This document shows positions 1 through 11,289 of a stretch of 64,000 nucleotides of DNA, piece by piece. Source of the stretch: Cymbomonas tetramitiformis (Eukaryota; Chlorophyta; Pyramimonadophyceae; Pyramimonadales; Pyramimonadaceae); NCBI GenBank assembly GCA_001247695.2, contig LGRX02035104.1:21111-85110 (forward strand), given 5' to 3'. The notes beneath the pieces are model-generated. The model did not search any database. It was not told the DNA's origin and saw only the letters and a program-made list of their open reading frames with translations. Numbering within the stretch: position 1 is the first letter of the stretch; each line of letters opens with the position of its first letter. Made by a program: the position numbers and the translations under genes.

Positions 1-32
1 ACCCAACCTCCACCTCACCATCCCACGTTCTC

Positions 33-1589
33 GTGGACGATACGCTGACACCCCAAGAAAGCCCCGATTCCTCGCACCACCTCCCCGACCACATCCCACG
101 CGTGCTGCACACACGCCCCAGCGACCGCGAAAACACCCATCCCAATCCAGCAGCCACATCTCCACCCACCAACAACCATCCACGCACCACACCCGCCGCA
201 ACACATCGGCGCCCACTACACAACACCGCGCGCAACAGCGATTGTCCATTCTGCGGGATCACCATCAATCGCCCTTACCACCGATTCCTCCCCGACCGCT
301 GCGCGGTGTCAGGGACACGAAGCGACCTCGTTCTGCGTGGTTACTCCCCATGCAGAATCCTCGAAGGAGATACACGACCAGAAAGTCTGACCCTCGTACG
401 CGACGCCACTGAGCTCATGTACATCAACACCGTCAAAGTCACAAATGGGTTCCGGCCATTGACACTACAGCGGTTCAGAGCAAACGGCTCGCGCTGGGCA
501 GCGACAGCACACACGCAACTTCCCCCCACCTTCACCCCCACTCACACGACCGATCACAACTACGCACGCGGGGTGTCCACCCGCGTAGGCAGTCGTGCAG
601 CCCCGGCCGCACAGGGTACGGCGCCAACCCACAACAATCAGCCCGTGCATGTCGCACCACCCGCACCATCCAATGCGCGTGGCCGCCCCGCCCCTCAAGC
701 AGTAAGAGCTCCATCACACAGGCCCCGGTCGTCCCCCGTGCCACGGCACATCTGGTTGATGACCGCCATGCTCGGTGCATTATTTCCCTCGCAAGCCCCG
801 CCACATCCCTGTCCCAGTCCACCATCATCAGCAACTCCCCATTACCTACAAACCACTTCCTTATCCTGCCATCAACATCTGTCGAGCCGCAGCCTCTCCT
901 CCCGTTGCTGGGGGGGGAAATAATACATCACCAAGCACGACAGAAGCAGATTGGGCAAGCGGGACCACCAGACCTATTTTTTTTCGAAACCCCACACACC
1001 ACCACGGGCAATCCCAATCCGGCAGCAAAACCCCCAACACGCCAAGCCCGACAACAACCACCCGGCTCAGCTGCCACAACGTCACAACCTCGCCAACCGA
1101 CCCGCGTATAACAAGTCGGAGCTCCCCACAATACAACGCAAGCCTAACGCAACCCCCCTGCCACGCCGCGAACAAGCCCACACACAGACACTCACCACCG
1201 CAGCCGAAGCCACAACTGCGTCGCCAACGCCACACGCCTCCACCAACATCATCACTGTGGGGCTGGTCACAGCCTCCACTATGCGGGCAAGAGGGTGCAG
1301 CGCAGAAAGCATTGTGTGGGCCAGCGCATACACGCTGGTCTCCGTCACGCCCTGCCTATGGGCACCTGGTTCATGGCATCTGGAACGCACCACGGCCATC
1401 ATGATCGCAGCAACCACGGGGGCAGCCGCAAGTGCAACGCAGGGAATGGCATCCTGGGCCATTGGGGTGCTGGCGATCCAGTGGATCAGGTCGGCCACGG
1501 TGCACCACACGGCGGTCAGCGTCTTGCTCCTAGAGGCGGCATGGCGGGCGGTACAGAGGTTCTCCCTGAACCTCCCCCCGCTGTTATGA
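33..1589 (+). other. Decayed, C-rich open frame, no recognised product
   Basis: One plus-strand frame runs from here into the gypsy fragment at 1593 with only two stops, TAA at 921 and TGA at 1587. The translation is rich in Pro, Thr, His and Ser, as expected from C- and A-rich DNA, and overlapping frames are also long, so openness alone is weak evidence. A short Cys pair lies near 250-262 and hydrophobic Ala/Thr-rich stretches lie at about 1390-1560. I recognise no domain. It may be the mutated upstream part of the retroelement whose RT fragment follows, or purely compositional. Confidence 0.25.
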
Positions 1590-1592
1590 CTC

Positions 1593-2714
1593 GTGGAGCG
1601 GTCCCTTAGCGCCCGGATGAGGTGGGCACTCATCCAGGCCTGGGGCCCAGTGCCCAAGTCCGCTGGAAGGCGCAACCGGCGGGCTCAGCAACAGGCCAAA
1701 GCAGCACTGCAGCTCCTTGCCCGCACGTGGGTACAGCGAGCGTGCGTGCAGCTTGGCTGCGCATTAGCAGCCTGGACCATCTTCACAACGGTCCAGGCCA
1801 ACAGCGTGGGACACGTGCTCGTGGAGACGGCCAGGCTCGTGGCAACAGAAGCATGGAGGAGCACGCCCAGCTGGTGCGCGGCGGCGGCGGCGGCAGCAGG
1901 GACGGTATACTCATGGACACGATTCCGCCTGGTCAACACCAACGCCATCATGCGATTCGTCGTCCTCAACCCAAAGTGCGAGGACCCCCCCAGCCGCTTC
2001 AAACGCGCCAGTAAGCGGAATAAACGTCAGGGCCGCGGGGCACCATCATCCCACGATCTACGGCGCAGAGCCAGCCTCAGGAAGGCAAAAGGCCGACGCC
2101 ATGCCCGCAGGGGTCGCAAGCGGCGCAAGAAGCCGCGGCAGCGCCACCAGGCGCAAGCATTCGCCACACAGGCGGGCGAGGTGGACAGCGCCGTGCCTCT
2201 CGGCAGGGAAGACGACGTCGAAGCGCTGCACGCCCGTGACGAGGAGCTGGACGTCATCATGGGGCCTCAAGCAGGCTTCAACGGCGAGGGCGCATGGACC
2301 GATGAAGAATGGCAGGCCCTGCGCGACCTCCTACTCCGCGAGAAGAGCTTCATGGCCACCTCCGCCACCGACCTGCCGGGATACACGGGAGAGATCGGCA
2401 AATTCGACATTCCCTTCAAGGACGAGTCCGCCTCGCACTACCAGAAGCCCCGGCGATTCTCACCAGCCGAACGGGCTCTGATCGACGAACACTTCAACAA
2501 GCTGCTGGCGGACGGCATCATCGAGAAGGCCCCGAAATACTGCGAAAACACCTGCAATGTCGTCGTTGCCATGAAAAAGGGCTTGGATAGGTTGCCCGTC
2601 AGGGCCTTTGGGGATGCACAGACAGCCACGTGCACTTTCGAAATTCCCAAAATTGAGCCTTTTTCAAGGATTCTGCCGAGTTTTCTGAACCTTCCACATT
2701 CCATATATATCTAA
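1593..2714 (+). pseudogene. Truncated Ty3/gypsy Pol fragment (start of reverse transcriptase)
   Basis: A 373-codon frame with no near ATG (it opens on GTG). About codons 230-330 match the linker and first part of a Ty3/gypsy reverse transcriptase: a segment like DEEWQALRDLL, then LPGYTGEIGKFDIPF, then PRRFSPAERALIDEHFNKLL and DGIIEKAP, the usual approach to RT motif 1. Homology stops near 2585; the expected RT core with its catalytic Asp pair, RNase H and integrase are absent. The middle is very Lys/Arg-rich (about 1990-2150). Upstream I see hydrophobic stretches but no retropepsin D-S/T-G. This is a broken relic, of a different lineage from the gypsy elements at 43-64 kb. Confidence 0.7.
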
Positions 2715-2728
2715 AAATTTCCCCCGCA

Positions 2729-2940
2729 AACAGCACGCGCGCCCTGACACCGCCACCCCGCACGCCCAACTCCTCTGCAGCCGTGCCACCACGCCACCCG
2801 CCACGACACATGACCGGTCATAATCGCGACAGCGCACCACAAACAGCGTGCGCGCCCGGATACCGCCACCCCGCACGCCTAACTCCTCTGCAGCCGTGCC
2901 ACCACACCACCCGCCACGACACTTGGCTGTTCATAATCGC
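2729..2940. repeat. Two-copy tandem repeat, 113-bp period
   Basis: The motif AACAGCRYGCGCGCCC starts at 2729 and again at 2842, and the following roughly 95 bp are nearly identical in both, ending at TCATAATCGCGACA. No coding potential. Confidence 0.8.
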
Positions 2941-3326
2941 GACAAAGATCCTGCTCTAGCACAACGCTAGCTCATATACCAGATGTCCCCCAACTCATAG
3001 TTGGCACCGCAATCGGGTTGTGAACCCAAGACATTGGTTGAACGACCAGTATCGGCTAAACGAATAATGCGTTTGCCACATGATACTGCGCATGCTTATT
3101 CAGAACATGCTAGAAGCAAAGATGCATACTTCTCCGAACCATTTCGGTTCTTCAAGATGGATCTTGCTTTGCCATCTCGAGTCCGCGACATACGAACTCT
3201 CGATGACAGGTATCATTCAAGTCTTTCATTGAATATATGACAGATGATGTGACGTATCATCTCGATGACGTGTACAGTCATAGTCGACCGTACTAACGAC
3301 TGTCTGACGACTGTCTGTCATTATAA

Positions 3327-3420
3327 TATATGACATGACATGACATGACATGACATGGTATGACATGTCTGACAGGTATGACACGTATGACATGTATGAC
3401 ACATGTGTCATCGGTCATAA
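3327..3420. repeat. TGACA-type microsatellite
   Basis: Perfect ATGAC units from about 3330 to 3355 decay into variants up to 3420. Flanking sequence (2941-3326) shows no gene. Confidence 0.8.
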
Positions 3421-5659
3421 ACCTGACAAGGCTAGTGAAAACACCAGGGGCTACTCCCTCTGCTATAGCGCGCCCATAAAAAGGGCTCCGCCCGCTTTTC
3501 AGCAGGGTGACATCTAGAGAAAAAGCTAAGTGCTAGGCAATAAAAAACTCTAGAAGATGGAGAAGCAGCCATGGCCGGGAGGGTGGAGGGGTGGCTGAAT
3601 CTGAGCGGTGGGGAGGGAAGTCGAAGAATTAAGTATTATCGTCGCGTCATCTGACTGAGCGCCCACCGCTCTTTTATTACATCCGACTCACGGGGGACTA
3701 GATATCCAGTACTGCCCCCTGTATGACATTCCTCGATGCATGTGACAGATGACTGCATTATTCGGCTCGAGACCGCGAGTCACAGCGATAGAGACCGCGA
3801 GCCACGTGTTAGAGTACTCGAGCATTACCGTAGCCGTACTCGTACAGCTTTACACAGCGCACGTAGCATAAGCTACTTAGACTCTCTTACTCTCATATGT
3901 TATATCTTTTACAGTCACATATCTCACGTTTTCAGCCTCATATTTTTGCTTACAACGATAATTATAAAACAACGATATACAGAATATTCTACCCTGTATG
4001 TGTGTCAAACTATCTATTAGGTTATGGGCCCACCACGCTTGGGACTGCACATGTCCCGCTGGGTTTACATCTGCTTGGGACTACATTTGTTCCTTGGTTG
4101 CGCGCGGAGCCAGCGCGTTTAACGACAACATCTACTAGGCCTTTGCCTTTCTTGACAGCAGCACCTCTCCTGCCGGATATTTGGCTTACGGTACGACGTT
4201 TTTGACGTGACCTGCGTCTTCCTCGTCGAAATCTACCCCAAATTGGCTTTTACATCGCCCGATTTGGTTAGTTTTACAAAACAATATACGTTTTCGTCAA
4301 AAGCCCAAACGCGCTCTCGACTTTCTGGCCAGCAGCACCGCTCCTGGCGGGAGGACCGTTCACCGCACGACGTTTTCCCCGTCAAAACCCACCTCGATTT
4401 GACTCTTCCATCGCTCCATTTACTTGGGTTTACGAAAAGTTCGTTATCCTTTGGGGGCCCTAGCTTTGGCTTTCGCAGATTTCTGCGGTCAGCGCTCTGC
4501 TGCCATGGCCACTGAATGCCAACGTGCGCGTATGGCCGCTGTCCGCTCGGCGTCGGTGTCTGTTCGAGAGCATCAACGACATTTTACCTCTGGTTGTGGT
4601 CTGGTGGTGTGTGGTGGTGCTACTTCACCAGTCACCAGGCTCATCTCCGACATTTCCGACGTCGCCAACGAGCGCTCTGACCACTCCGCGCTCGCCCCTC
4701 CGCCTCCATCTTCCACGCCCCCTGTTCGCCAATTGGTGGCGTATGGTGGTGCCATCGCACCTCCTCCACCCCTCGCTATCCTCTCCACTGCCGATCACGC
4801 CCTGGGCGTCGGCTTTGGCGTACCGCCTCGCCGCATTTTTCACTTTCCACCTCCCTACCCCCACCCCATCGGCGCATTCGCTCTGGTGGTGCCAAGCCGC
4901 TTTTGGCTTTGGCACCGCACGGGCGTTGGATGACGACATCCTAGCGGCGCTCGACTTTGTCCACCATCGAGAGCTACGCCGCCATCCACCCTCGATTGCT
5001 AGGCCTAGATTCGCCGGGTGGCCTGTGGGAGTAGCTATCCCCACAACACAAGCATGGGCGTAAGCCCCTAGAGCACGCATCTAGAGACCAGCGCGGCGGA
5101 CCCACATTAGCTAGGTTGAAAAAGACCTCTTGGGGTCTCGCGTGATGTTTGTTTTTTAGGGCTTTGCCTCTGTAGCGCCGACCATAGGGTACGAGGTCCG
5201 GCATGGCTGGCTTGCATCGTGGCACCTCACGCCTTCGGGTTGAGGTGGTGTCATGGAGAGACAAACTTTTGTCCCCCCATAAACTGGGGGTGACTGTCTC
5301 TTCCTGTGTCACCCCTCGCCCTTTAGTGTCACTTGCATCTTGCCTGCCCGTCTCTGTCAGTTCCGACCGATAATAAAACACCTATGTTATTTAATTATCG
5401 CATCTTAGACCGCGATATCCGTTGTGTGATCACTGCCTCTTGCACAGTGTTTCTATGATACTCCGAATATATATACACATCACCGCATATATATATTTCG
5501 GTCTTCTCGTCGTGAGTCAGCCTGCATGCCGTGAGCTTAGACAATAAAACAATGTCTCCTTTTTATTATCTCATCTTAGTTCGAGTGTGTGGCCTAGCCT
5601 GCTGTACTGGCCAGCTTCCGTGATTTCAGTAGACAAATAAATATATATATATATCACAA
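3421..5659. other. Non-coding stretch, no gene recognised
   Basis: Short overlapping ORFs on both strands show no protein-like conservation. A diverged duplication is visible: 4110-4290 and 4315-4445 share the order CAGCAGCACC-CTCCTG-CGG, ACGACGTTTT, GTCRAAA and TTTAC. A TA-rich tract at 5636-5655 abuts the MITE target site. Parts may be old LTR sequence, but I could not define ends. Confidence 0.4.
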
Positions 5660-5667
5660 CTCACATA

Positions 5668-5936
5668 CAGGGTGTATTGCTTTCTTTTTTCTTTACGACC
5701 CGCAACCGGCAAATCCACTGGCCCGTTTTCGGCCAATACGGCCAATCTCCAAAACTGCCCGCAAATTTTAATTTTAAGTATGGTGATAATGCAAAAATCG
5801 CATAATTTTGCATTAATTTTGCTATTTTCATATCAAACGTCACGGCCCGCACCCATACATCCCATCGGCCCGCATTCGGCCCGGAGTGGTGAGCTACGGC
5901 CCCGGGCCGGCCCGCCACGGTAAGCAATATACCCTG
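5668..5936. mobile_element. hAT-type MITE, 269 bp
   Basis: Begins CAGGGTGTATTGCTT and ends AAGCAATATACCCTG, imperfect terminal inverted repeats with the CAGGG terminus typical of hAT elements. An exact 8-bp target duplication CTCACATA lies at 5660-5667 and 5937-5944. The interior is non-coding, with an AT-rich centre and GGCCCG-rich shoulders. The same pattern recurs in the MITE at 14063-14353. Confidence 0.88.
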
Positions 5937-6223
5937 CTCACATATATATTTATTTCATCGTCTCCGTGAGGTTATCGGGCCCTTACCACCAGTCCGTGTC
6001 CGCTCGCTAGCTCCCACCTTTTTCTTTGATCCCGCGGCATTCGCGGTATTCCGCAGCGCATCGCTGAACGTATCTGACTGAGCCCATCGCTCTTTATCAC
6101 ATCTGAACTCCTCGTGCCCTATCGGCACGACACATCTGACAAGGAGCCCATCGCCCCTTGGTTTCGTCCGGCTACGCGTACATTTCGCGTGTCATCAACA
6201 TTTCGGACTACGTCATTCCAACA

Positions 6224-7626
6224 ATGTCAGCCGACCGCCCTTCGCTCGGCAGCCGCCTTCGTGCATCCCGGGGTGCTGGGGAGACTTCCCCCGGCGCTAC
6301 CCCGCCTGGTAGTCCCGCTAGGGACAATCAGTCGGACCCCATTGTGCGAATGTCCTCCCTACGTCAGCGCCCTACGCCTGCGTCTCGGGCAGCCACATCC
6401 GCGGAGTTCCACGCTGACGCCTCTGTGTGGGTCTCCACCCCCGTTCGTGCCTCCCAACGTACGGAGTTCGCCGACAAATTGGACTACGCCTTTGCCTACG
6501 GCGAGGAGTTGGCTAAGCTCTTGCGGGGACACGCATGGCTTCAAGTCCACCGTCGGTATCACTCTGGAAGGACCCGAGGCTGAGTCGGACCTTACCATTC
6601 TACTCGCCAACATGTCCCACGTCTTCGGCCCCATCGCCCGTGACGAATTCACCAAGCTCCTCGACCTCGACTTCGAGTACTGTACGACGAGTATCACCTA
6701 ATACAGTAACCCTGAACATGCTCCTCTACGTCGTTCTCCCCACGATCCTTCGCGGCACTGCCCTCTCCCTGTACGAAGAGTCCGCTCGAGTGCACCCCCA
6801 CGATGGGCGTTGCGCCTTGCAGCGTCTTCGGTACCACGTGGAAGGGATTGGTGACCCCGATGCCCATCGCTTCTGGGTTCGCCTTCGTGCTGTTGTCATC
6901 GACGAGACCGTCGACCCCGCCCCGCAGCTTGCTGTTTTCCGCACGCTGGCGGACAAGCACCGCAAGCTGCACCCTGGCTATGGTGACCGCGACATGGTGG
7001 CGGACCTCGACACCGTCCTCCGCTCTTCCGCGACCGGCTCCCCGTACGTCACCCCGCTGTATCTGGTGGTGATCCGCGACATCAACGACGGGCGGCCTTT
7101 CACCTTCGCCTCCCTCGCCCTTCGCCTCGGTAAGGTATTCCGGGATGAGCCCCCCTTGGCCCGTCCCACCGCGCCGACCCCTCCGACATCTGGTGGTGCC
7201 GGGCGAGGTGGTGGCGGCAAACCGCCAGCCGGTGCGGCCATGGCCTTTGGCAAGCGGCGGTTCGCCCCACCCGTGGGTGAAGAATGGAAGCGGCAGGAGG
7301 CTGGCGGCCGTTATCTCGTGTGGGAGGGCACGGGCATGCCGTGCATTACCTGCTTCCGTCTCTGGGGCGTCACCACGGGACACATGGACAGCGACGGCAT
7401 TTGCATTTACTCATGCACCGCGGCGTTCGTGCCGGGGCGGGCTCCACCTAATGTCCCCCCTCCCCCAAGTGCTCCGCCGCCCCTCACCGCATGGCCCCCG
7501 TCGGCTGCTGCCGCTCCGCATGACTACGACTACCCCCGATATAAATGGGAACCATCGTCGTATAAACAGCTTGTGCTCTGTAGTGCTTTGCTTCCGGACC
7601 TCGGGGTCCGGAGACCCGGTATATAA
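6224..7626 (+). pseudogene. Frameshifted retrotransposon Gag-like gene
   Basis: From ATG 6224 the frame reads a Ser/Pro/Arg-rich N-terminus and then FADKLDYAFAYGEELAKLL. Near 6520 sense continues in another frame (HGFKSTVGITLEG to about 6690), and near 6690 in a third, running to the stop at 7626. The last part holds an alpha-helical Gag-like region, a Gly/Pro-rich linker and a Cys/His cluster (PCITCFRLWG, GHMDSDGIC) resembling a widened zinc knuckle. Two frameshifts make it a pseudogene. No protease, integrase or RT follows. Architecture suggests a Copia-type Gag, but that is a guess. Confidence 0.5.
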
Positions 7627-8130
7627 ATCGTGTCCTTGCGTGCTCCCGAAGCTCTGTGAGCACCTCACGCCCCGACAAATATCGCCGTGTTACTCCTTGG
7701 TTTGACACTTGCACGTTATGATCAATGACATCCTTCATTCGACACGCCGACGTTTGGCCAACTCAGTCGCGAATATAATTTTCTGATCTGAAACGAACCA
7801 TGTCGACTGGACCCGGTTGGCCCGCCGAGGAATATCGAATTTCGATGGAAAGATCTTTGTTGTAACGGAAGATAGCTTTTCGATGAGGTGGAATTGTTCA
7901 GGAGAGATGTAGAAAAAGGACGATTACAAATAAGATAAAAATGATAAATCGCGAACCCTGAGATCAATTAGGTGGAAATCGTAGCGTGAACCTTCCTTCC
8001 GTCGTTCCTGGCGCCCGATGAATTTGAACTTCGTGTTGCACACGACAGAAGTGTTTAAAATTTCCGTGGCATCACTCGTGCGTGAGCGCAGCACCCTGCA
8101 TATTACAAGGTGGGCTAGACTTCTCACGCA
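7627..8130. other. Non-coding stretch
   Basis: I see no gene. A TATATAAAT-like box follows a GC hairpin (CCGGACCTCGGGGTCCGG) at about 7594-7628. Confidence 0.35.
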
Positions 8131-8830
8131 CACTCTCTCGATGCTGGTTGGCCTGTGGCCTCCGCTTGAGAGAGTCCTATCGCAGTTTTCAAACACGGCT
8201 GTTCTCTCGATGCTGGTTGGCCTGTGGCCTCCGCTCGAGGGAGTCCTACCGCATTTTCTCAACACGTCTGTTCTCACACCGACTCTCTCGATGCTGGTTG
8301 GCCTGTGGCTTCCGCTCGAGGGAGTCCTACATATTAATCACAAGCGCATGCGTCTTGGTCTTGGGATGTTCACACTCTCTCGATGCTGGTTGGCCTGTGG
8401 CCTCCGCTCGAGGGAGTCCTATCACAGTTTCCCAACACTTCTGTTCTCACGGTCTCTCGATGCTGGTTGGCTTGTGGCCTCCGCTCGAGGCAGTCCTATC
8501 ACACTTTCCCAACCTTCTGTCCTCACGGTCTCTCGATGCTGGTTGGCCTGTGGCCTCCGCTCAAGGGAGTCTTATCATAGTTTCCCAACACGTCTGTCCT
8601 CACGGTCTCTCGATGCTGGTTGGCCTGTGGCCTCCGCTCGAGGGAGTCCTATCACAGTTTCCCAACACGTCCGTTCTTACACTCTATCTCTCGATGCTGG
8701 TTGGCCCGTGGCCTCCGCTCGAGGGAGTGCTACCACGAGCGCATGTGTCTATTGGGTCTCGGGGGTTCGTTTTCACGCTCTTTCGATGCTGGTTGGCCCG
8801 TGGCCTCCGCTCGCGGGCGTCTTAGCACAG
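8131..8830. repeat. Minisatellite, nine copies, 69-92 bp apart
   Basis: The core CTCTCGATGCTGGTTGGCCT followed by GTGGCCTCCGCTCGAGGGAG recurs with its ATG at 8141, 8210, 8291, 8383, 8460, 8536, 8613, 8694 and 8786. Between cores a variable tail (CACAGTTTCCCAACACGTCT type) differs in length. Two frames stay open, but they are repeat translations. Confidence 0.95.
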
Positions 8831-8916
8831 TCAACGTCTTACGAGAAACCTGCTTGCATGCGTGGTGCATAAACCTGGTGTGCCCAGTGGTGTGAGCCTG
8901 TGTCCCTCGTGTTGCG

Positions 8917-9276
8917 TTGTGGGCGTGCGCAGGAATGGGAAAGCGGGGGGGAAATTCGAATGCTCGGAGGCAACGAAAGAGGCAGTATAGAAGATACGAG
9001 CGTCAGAACGACACTCATGTCGCCTTGCCTGACGAAGCAGTGCCTGTGCCTGTTGAAACAGTGCCTGATTGTATTCCTGAATGTTCCGAGGGCGAGGGAG
9101 AGAGCTGCTGCCCTGGCTTGCCCGCTGTCGAGATTCCGGTCTCGCGCCCCCCGCAGATTCAGCGGGGACCGACCAAATATGGCTCTCTGGCAAACCAACT
9201 TCTTCAAAAGCGGGCAGTAACATGCAGAGACCCATTTGAGGTTGCTTCCAAATATCGTGCTCCCCCCCATCGCTGA
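8917..9276 (+). CDS. Short hypothetical ORF, possibly a relic
   Basis: A 119-codon frame right after the minisatellite. It has a basic stretch (ARRQRKRQYRRY), then an acidic/Pro-rich part with Cys (VPDCIPECSEGEGESCC), then KYGSLANQLLQKRA. The composition looks protein-like, but I recognise no family and the first in-frame ATG (MGKRGG) is a few codons in. Overlapping frames are also open, so it may be chance or a fragment of a retroelement protein. Confidence 0.25.
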   Translation: MWACAGMGKRGGNSNARRQRKRQYRRYERQNDTHVALPDEAVPVPVETVPDCIPECSEGEGESCCPGLPAVEIPVSRPPQIQRGPTKYGSLANQLLQKRAVTCRDPFEVASKYRAPPHR

Positions 9277-9935
9277 CTGTTGCCAACAAAGTGACAGGGG
9301 ATAAGATAGCGGCCAGAAGACAACTGGAGCGAGGATGCCGCCTCATTCGTGCGGCGTTGCTGTCACCAGCCCCACCACCACCAGCCAAGAAAGGGCATCG
9401 ACGGTTAGTTTTTTAGAAATGTATCAGTAATAGAATATGTAACAGAGTAATTGTATATGTATATGTGTATAGCAAACATTTTAGATTATACGTGTGTGCT
9501 TCATGTGCTTGAGCCTCCGCGAATTTGCATTGCTGCTGCAAGATTTCTGTGTTGGGGCACATCCGATCTTCTATCTGCTCGATACCTTCACGAGTATGTG
9601 TCTCTACCCCTTCCCTTGCGGTTGGGATCAACAGTTGCAAGTTGGTGCGATCGCAACTACTATCAACAGACACGACGAAGAGTCCACTTCGTATAAACAA
9701 CTAACATGCCATTCCTTGTGTACGTTAGCTTATCAAATGCGGCATAATTGTAGAAGTCACAATTTATGCATATCCATGGAACGTTTTGATATATGGGTGT
9801 AATATACATTCTACGACAGGGTATGGATAAGTGTACTTATATATATATGTATACATATATATGCGAATCACAACCAGAACGTGAGCGAGACGCAGTCCAG
9901 CTGCACACTCAAGAAAACAACTCGGTTTGAAGGAT
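9277..9935. other. AT-rich non-coding stretch
   Basis: Only short ORFs and TATATG-rich tracts (about 9838-9862); nothing supportable. Confidence 0.35.
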
Positions 9936-9943
9936 GTGCGCCA

Positions 9944-10828
9944 TAAGGTGACTAGGTAATGTTTTTGGTAAATTACCGGTAAGAGTATTACCGGTAATTT
10001 ACCTGGTAATACCAACCCCCCGTATCGCCTTACTTTACATACCGGTAAACTACCACGGTAAGGCGGTATTACCATGGTAATTTACCAATTACCACTAAAA
10101 TTTACCAATTTTTCCCAGTCTGTGATCTCCGATTGGGCGACGCTGGATACTTTCGGGTTTTCCGGAAAAGACAAATCGATAACCTCGACGGAAACTGTCA
10201 CGGACGAAAGTTCACTTTTCACTTTCCTGCCCCGACGCGAGAGCACAACTCTCTTCTCTTTAATGGTTTAATCTTAAATCTACATCAGTAATCTGGTATG
10301 GCGTCGTGTGATGCTCCTGACGAGGGGGAGGAATATTACGGCTCGAATGGATAAGTAGGGCGTGAGATATGATCAAAATGGTAAATGACCCGCCACTTTG
10401 CAGATACAGCCCCAAACATGCATATCGGCATCCTATACATACACCATATAGCGGGGTCGTGTAGACGTGCATACATATGGCTAGAAACGTATATATATAA
10501 GGAAATAAGTAAAATTGGACAATCGAATGCGAAAAATAAAATAGTAGATACTTAAGAAAATAATCATCCTGTCTGTACTTCTGGAAAAAGAATGTCGATT
10601 GATAATATACTCGCATGGCGTAGCATACGCCATGTGATGCGCCCACACAATTGTAATGATCAACCCCGACCCATAGCCACAAAAAAAAAAGATTCCGAGC
10701 CCCGATGCAACTTTTAGGTTATTCCTTGCTGGCGGTATTACTTTGGTATTACCGCCTAAAGTATTACCGGTAAATTACCCGGTATTACCACACCCCATAT
10801 TCGCATTACCGGTAAAGTAGTCACCTTA
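9944..10828. mobile_element. Non-autonomous TIR DNA transposon, 885 bp
   Basis: Starts TAAGGTGACTA and ends with the exact complement TAGTCACCTTA, flanked by the 8-bp direct repeat GTGCGCCA at 9936-9943 and 10829-10836. Just inside each end lie clusters of TTACCGGTAA-type palindromes (9970-10085 and 10735-10815). The AT-rich interior has no transposase. The 8-bp duplication fits hAT or a relative; the terminus is not CAGGG. Confidence 0.85.
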
Positions 10829-10836
10829 GTGCGCCA

Positions 10837-11289
10837 AGGGGCCCTCCTTGATATCTTGTTACAAGATTAATTTTACTAAGTTATTTGACTTCCACTGTTC
10901 TGTTTTGCTAACACGGCGGGTTCTCCCGATATCAATAATGTATCAGTTGTCAAAGTTTCAGAAAGGATACCCTAATAATGGGAGGTATAGTATACGACAA
11001 TCAACAATATGTTTGAGACCTTGAGAAAGTATTTTCCATATCGATTTCCATTGAGCACGCTGAGAATGCTCATTCTACACTATATTTCTGGAACATTGAA
11101 TAGCCTCGACGCCTCAGCCTCAGCGATAGGCTGCCCATTGTATTTAGCGTGATATCAAATGCCCGCTTGAGAATTTCCATTTCGGCATAAGGGCGTTGTT
11201 CCGTTTGCTGAGAATGATATATATATGTGTAGGTGTGTGTGTGTGTTATCAACTCAGAAAAGCATCGTATGCATGATGTATCACGGTGC
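10837..11289. other. AT-rich non-coding stretch
   Basis: No supported gene. From about 11270 it grades into the satellite, with a diverged half monomer upstream. Confidence 0.35.

Noticed and set aside
921..1589. Stop-codon reassignment to explain the in-frame TAA and TGA
   Set aside because: The intact retroelement frames elsewhere use ordinary stops and avoid TAA and TGA internally.
951..1990. Hydrophobic stretches upstream of the gypsy fragment as an envelope-like protein
   Set aside because: No signal peptide, Cys pattern or continuous frame; Ala/Thr-rich composition explains the hydrophobicity.
4424..5381. Overlapping ORFs of 135-179 codons on both strands
   Set aside because: All frames are similarly open in C-rich DNA and none shows domains or conservation.
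8018..8872. Plus-strand ORFs of 247-284 codons with repeated LVGLWPPLEGVL
   Set aside because: Translations of the minisatellite; no constraint and two frames equally open.
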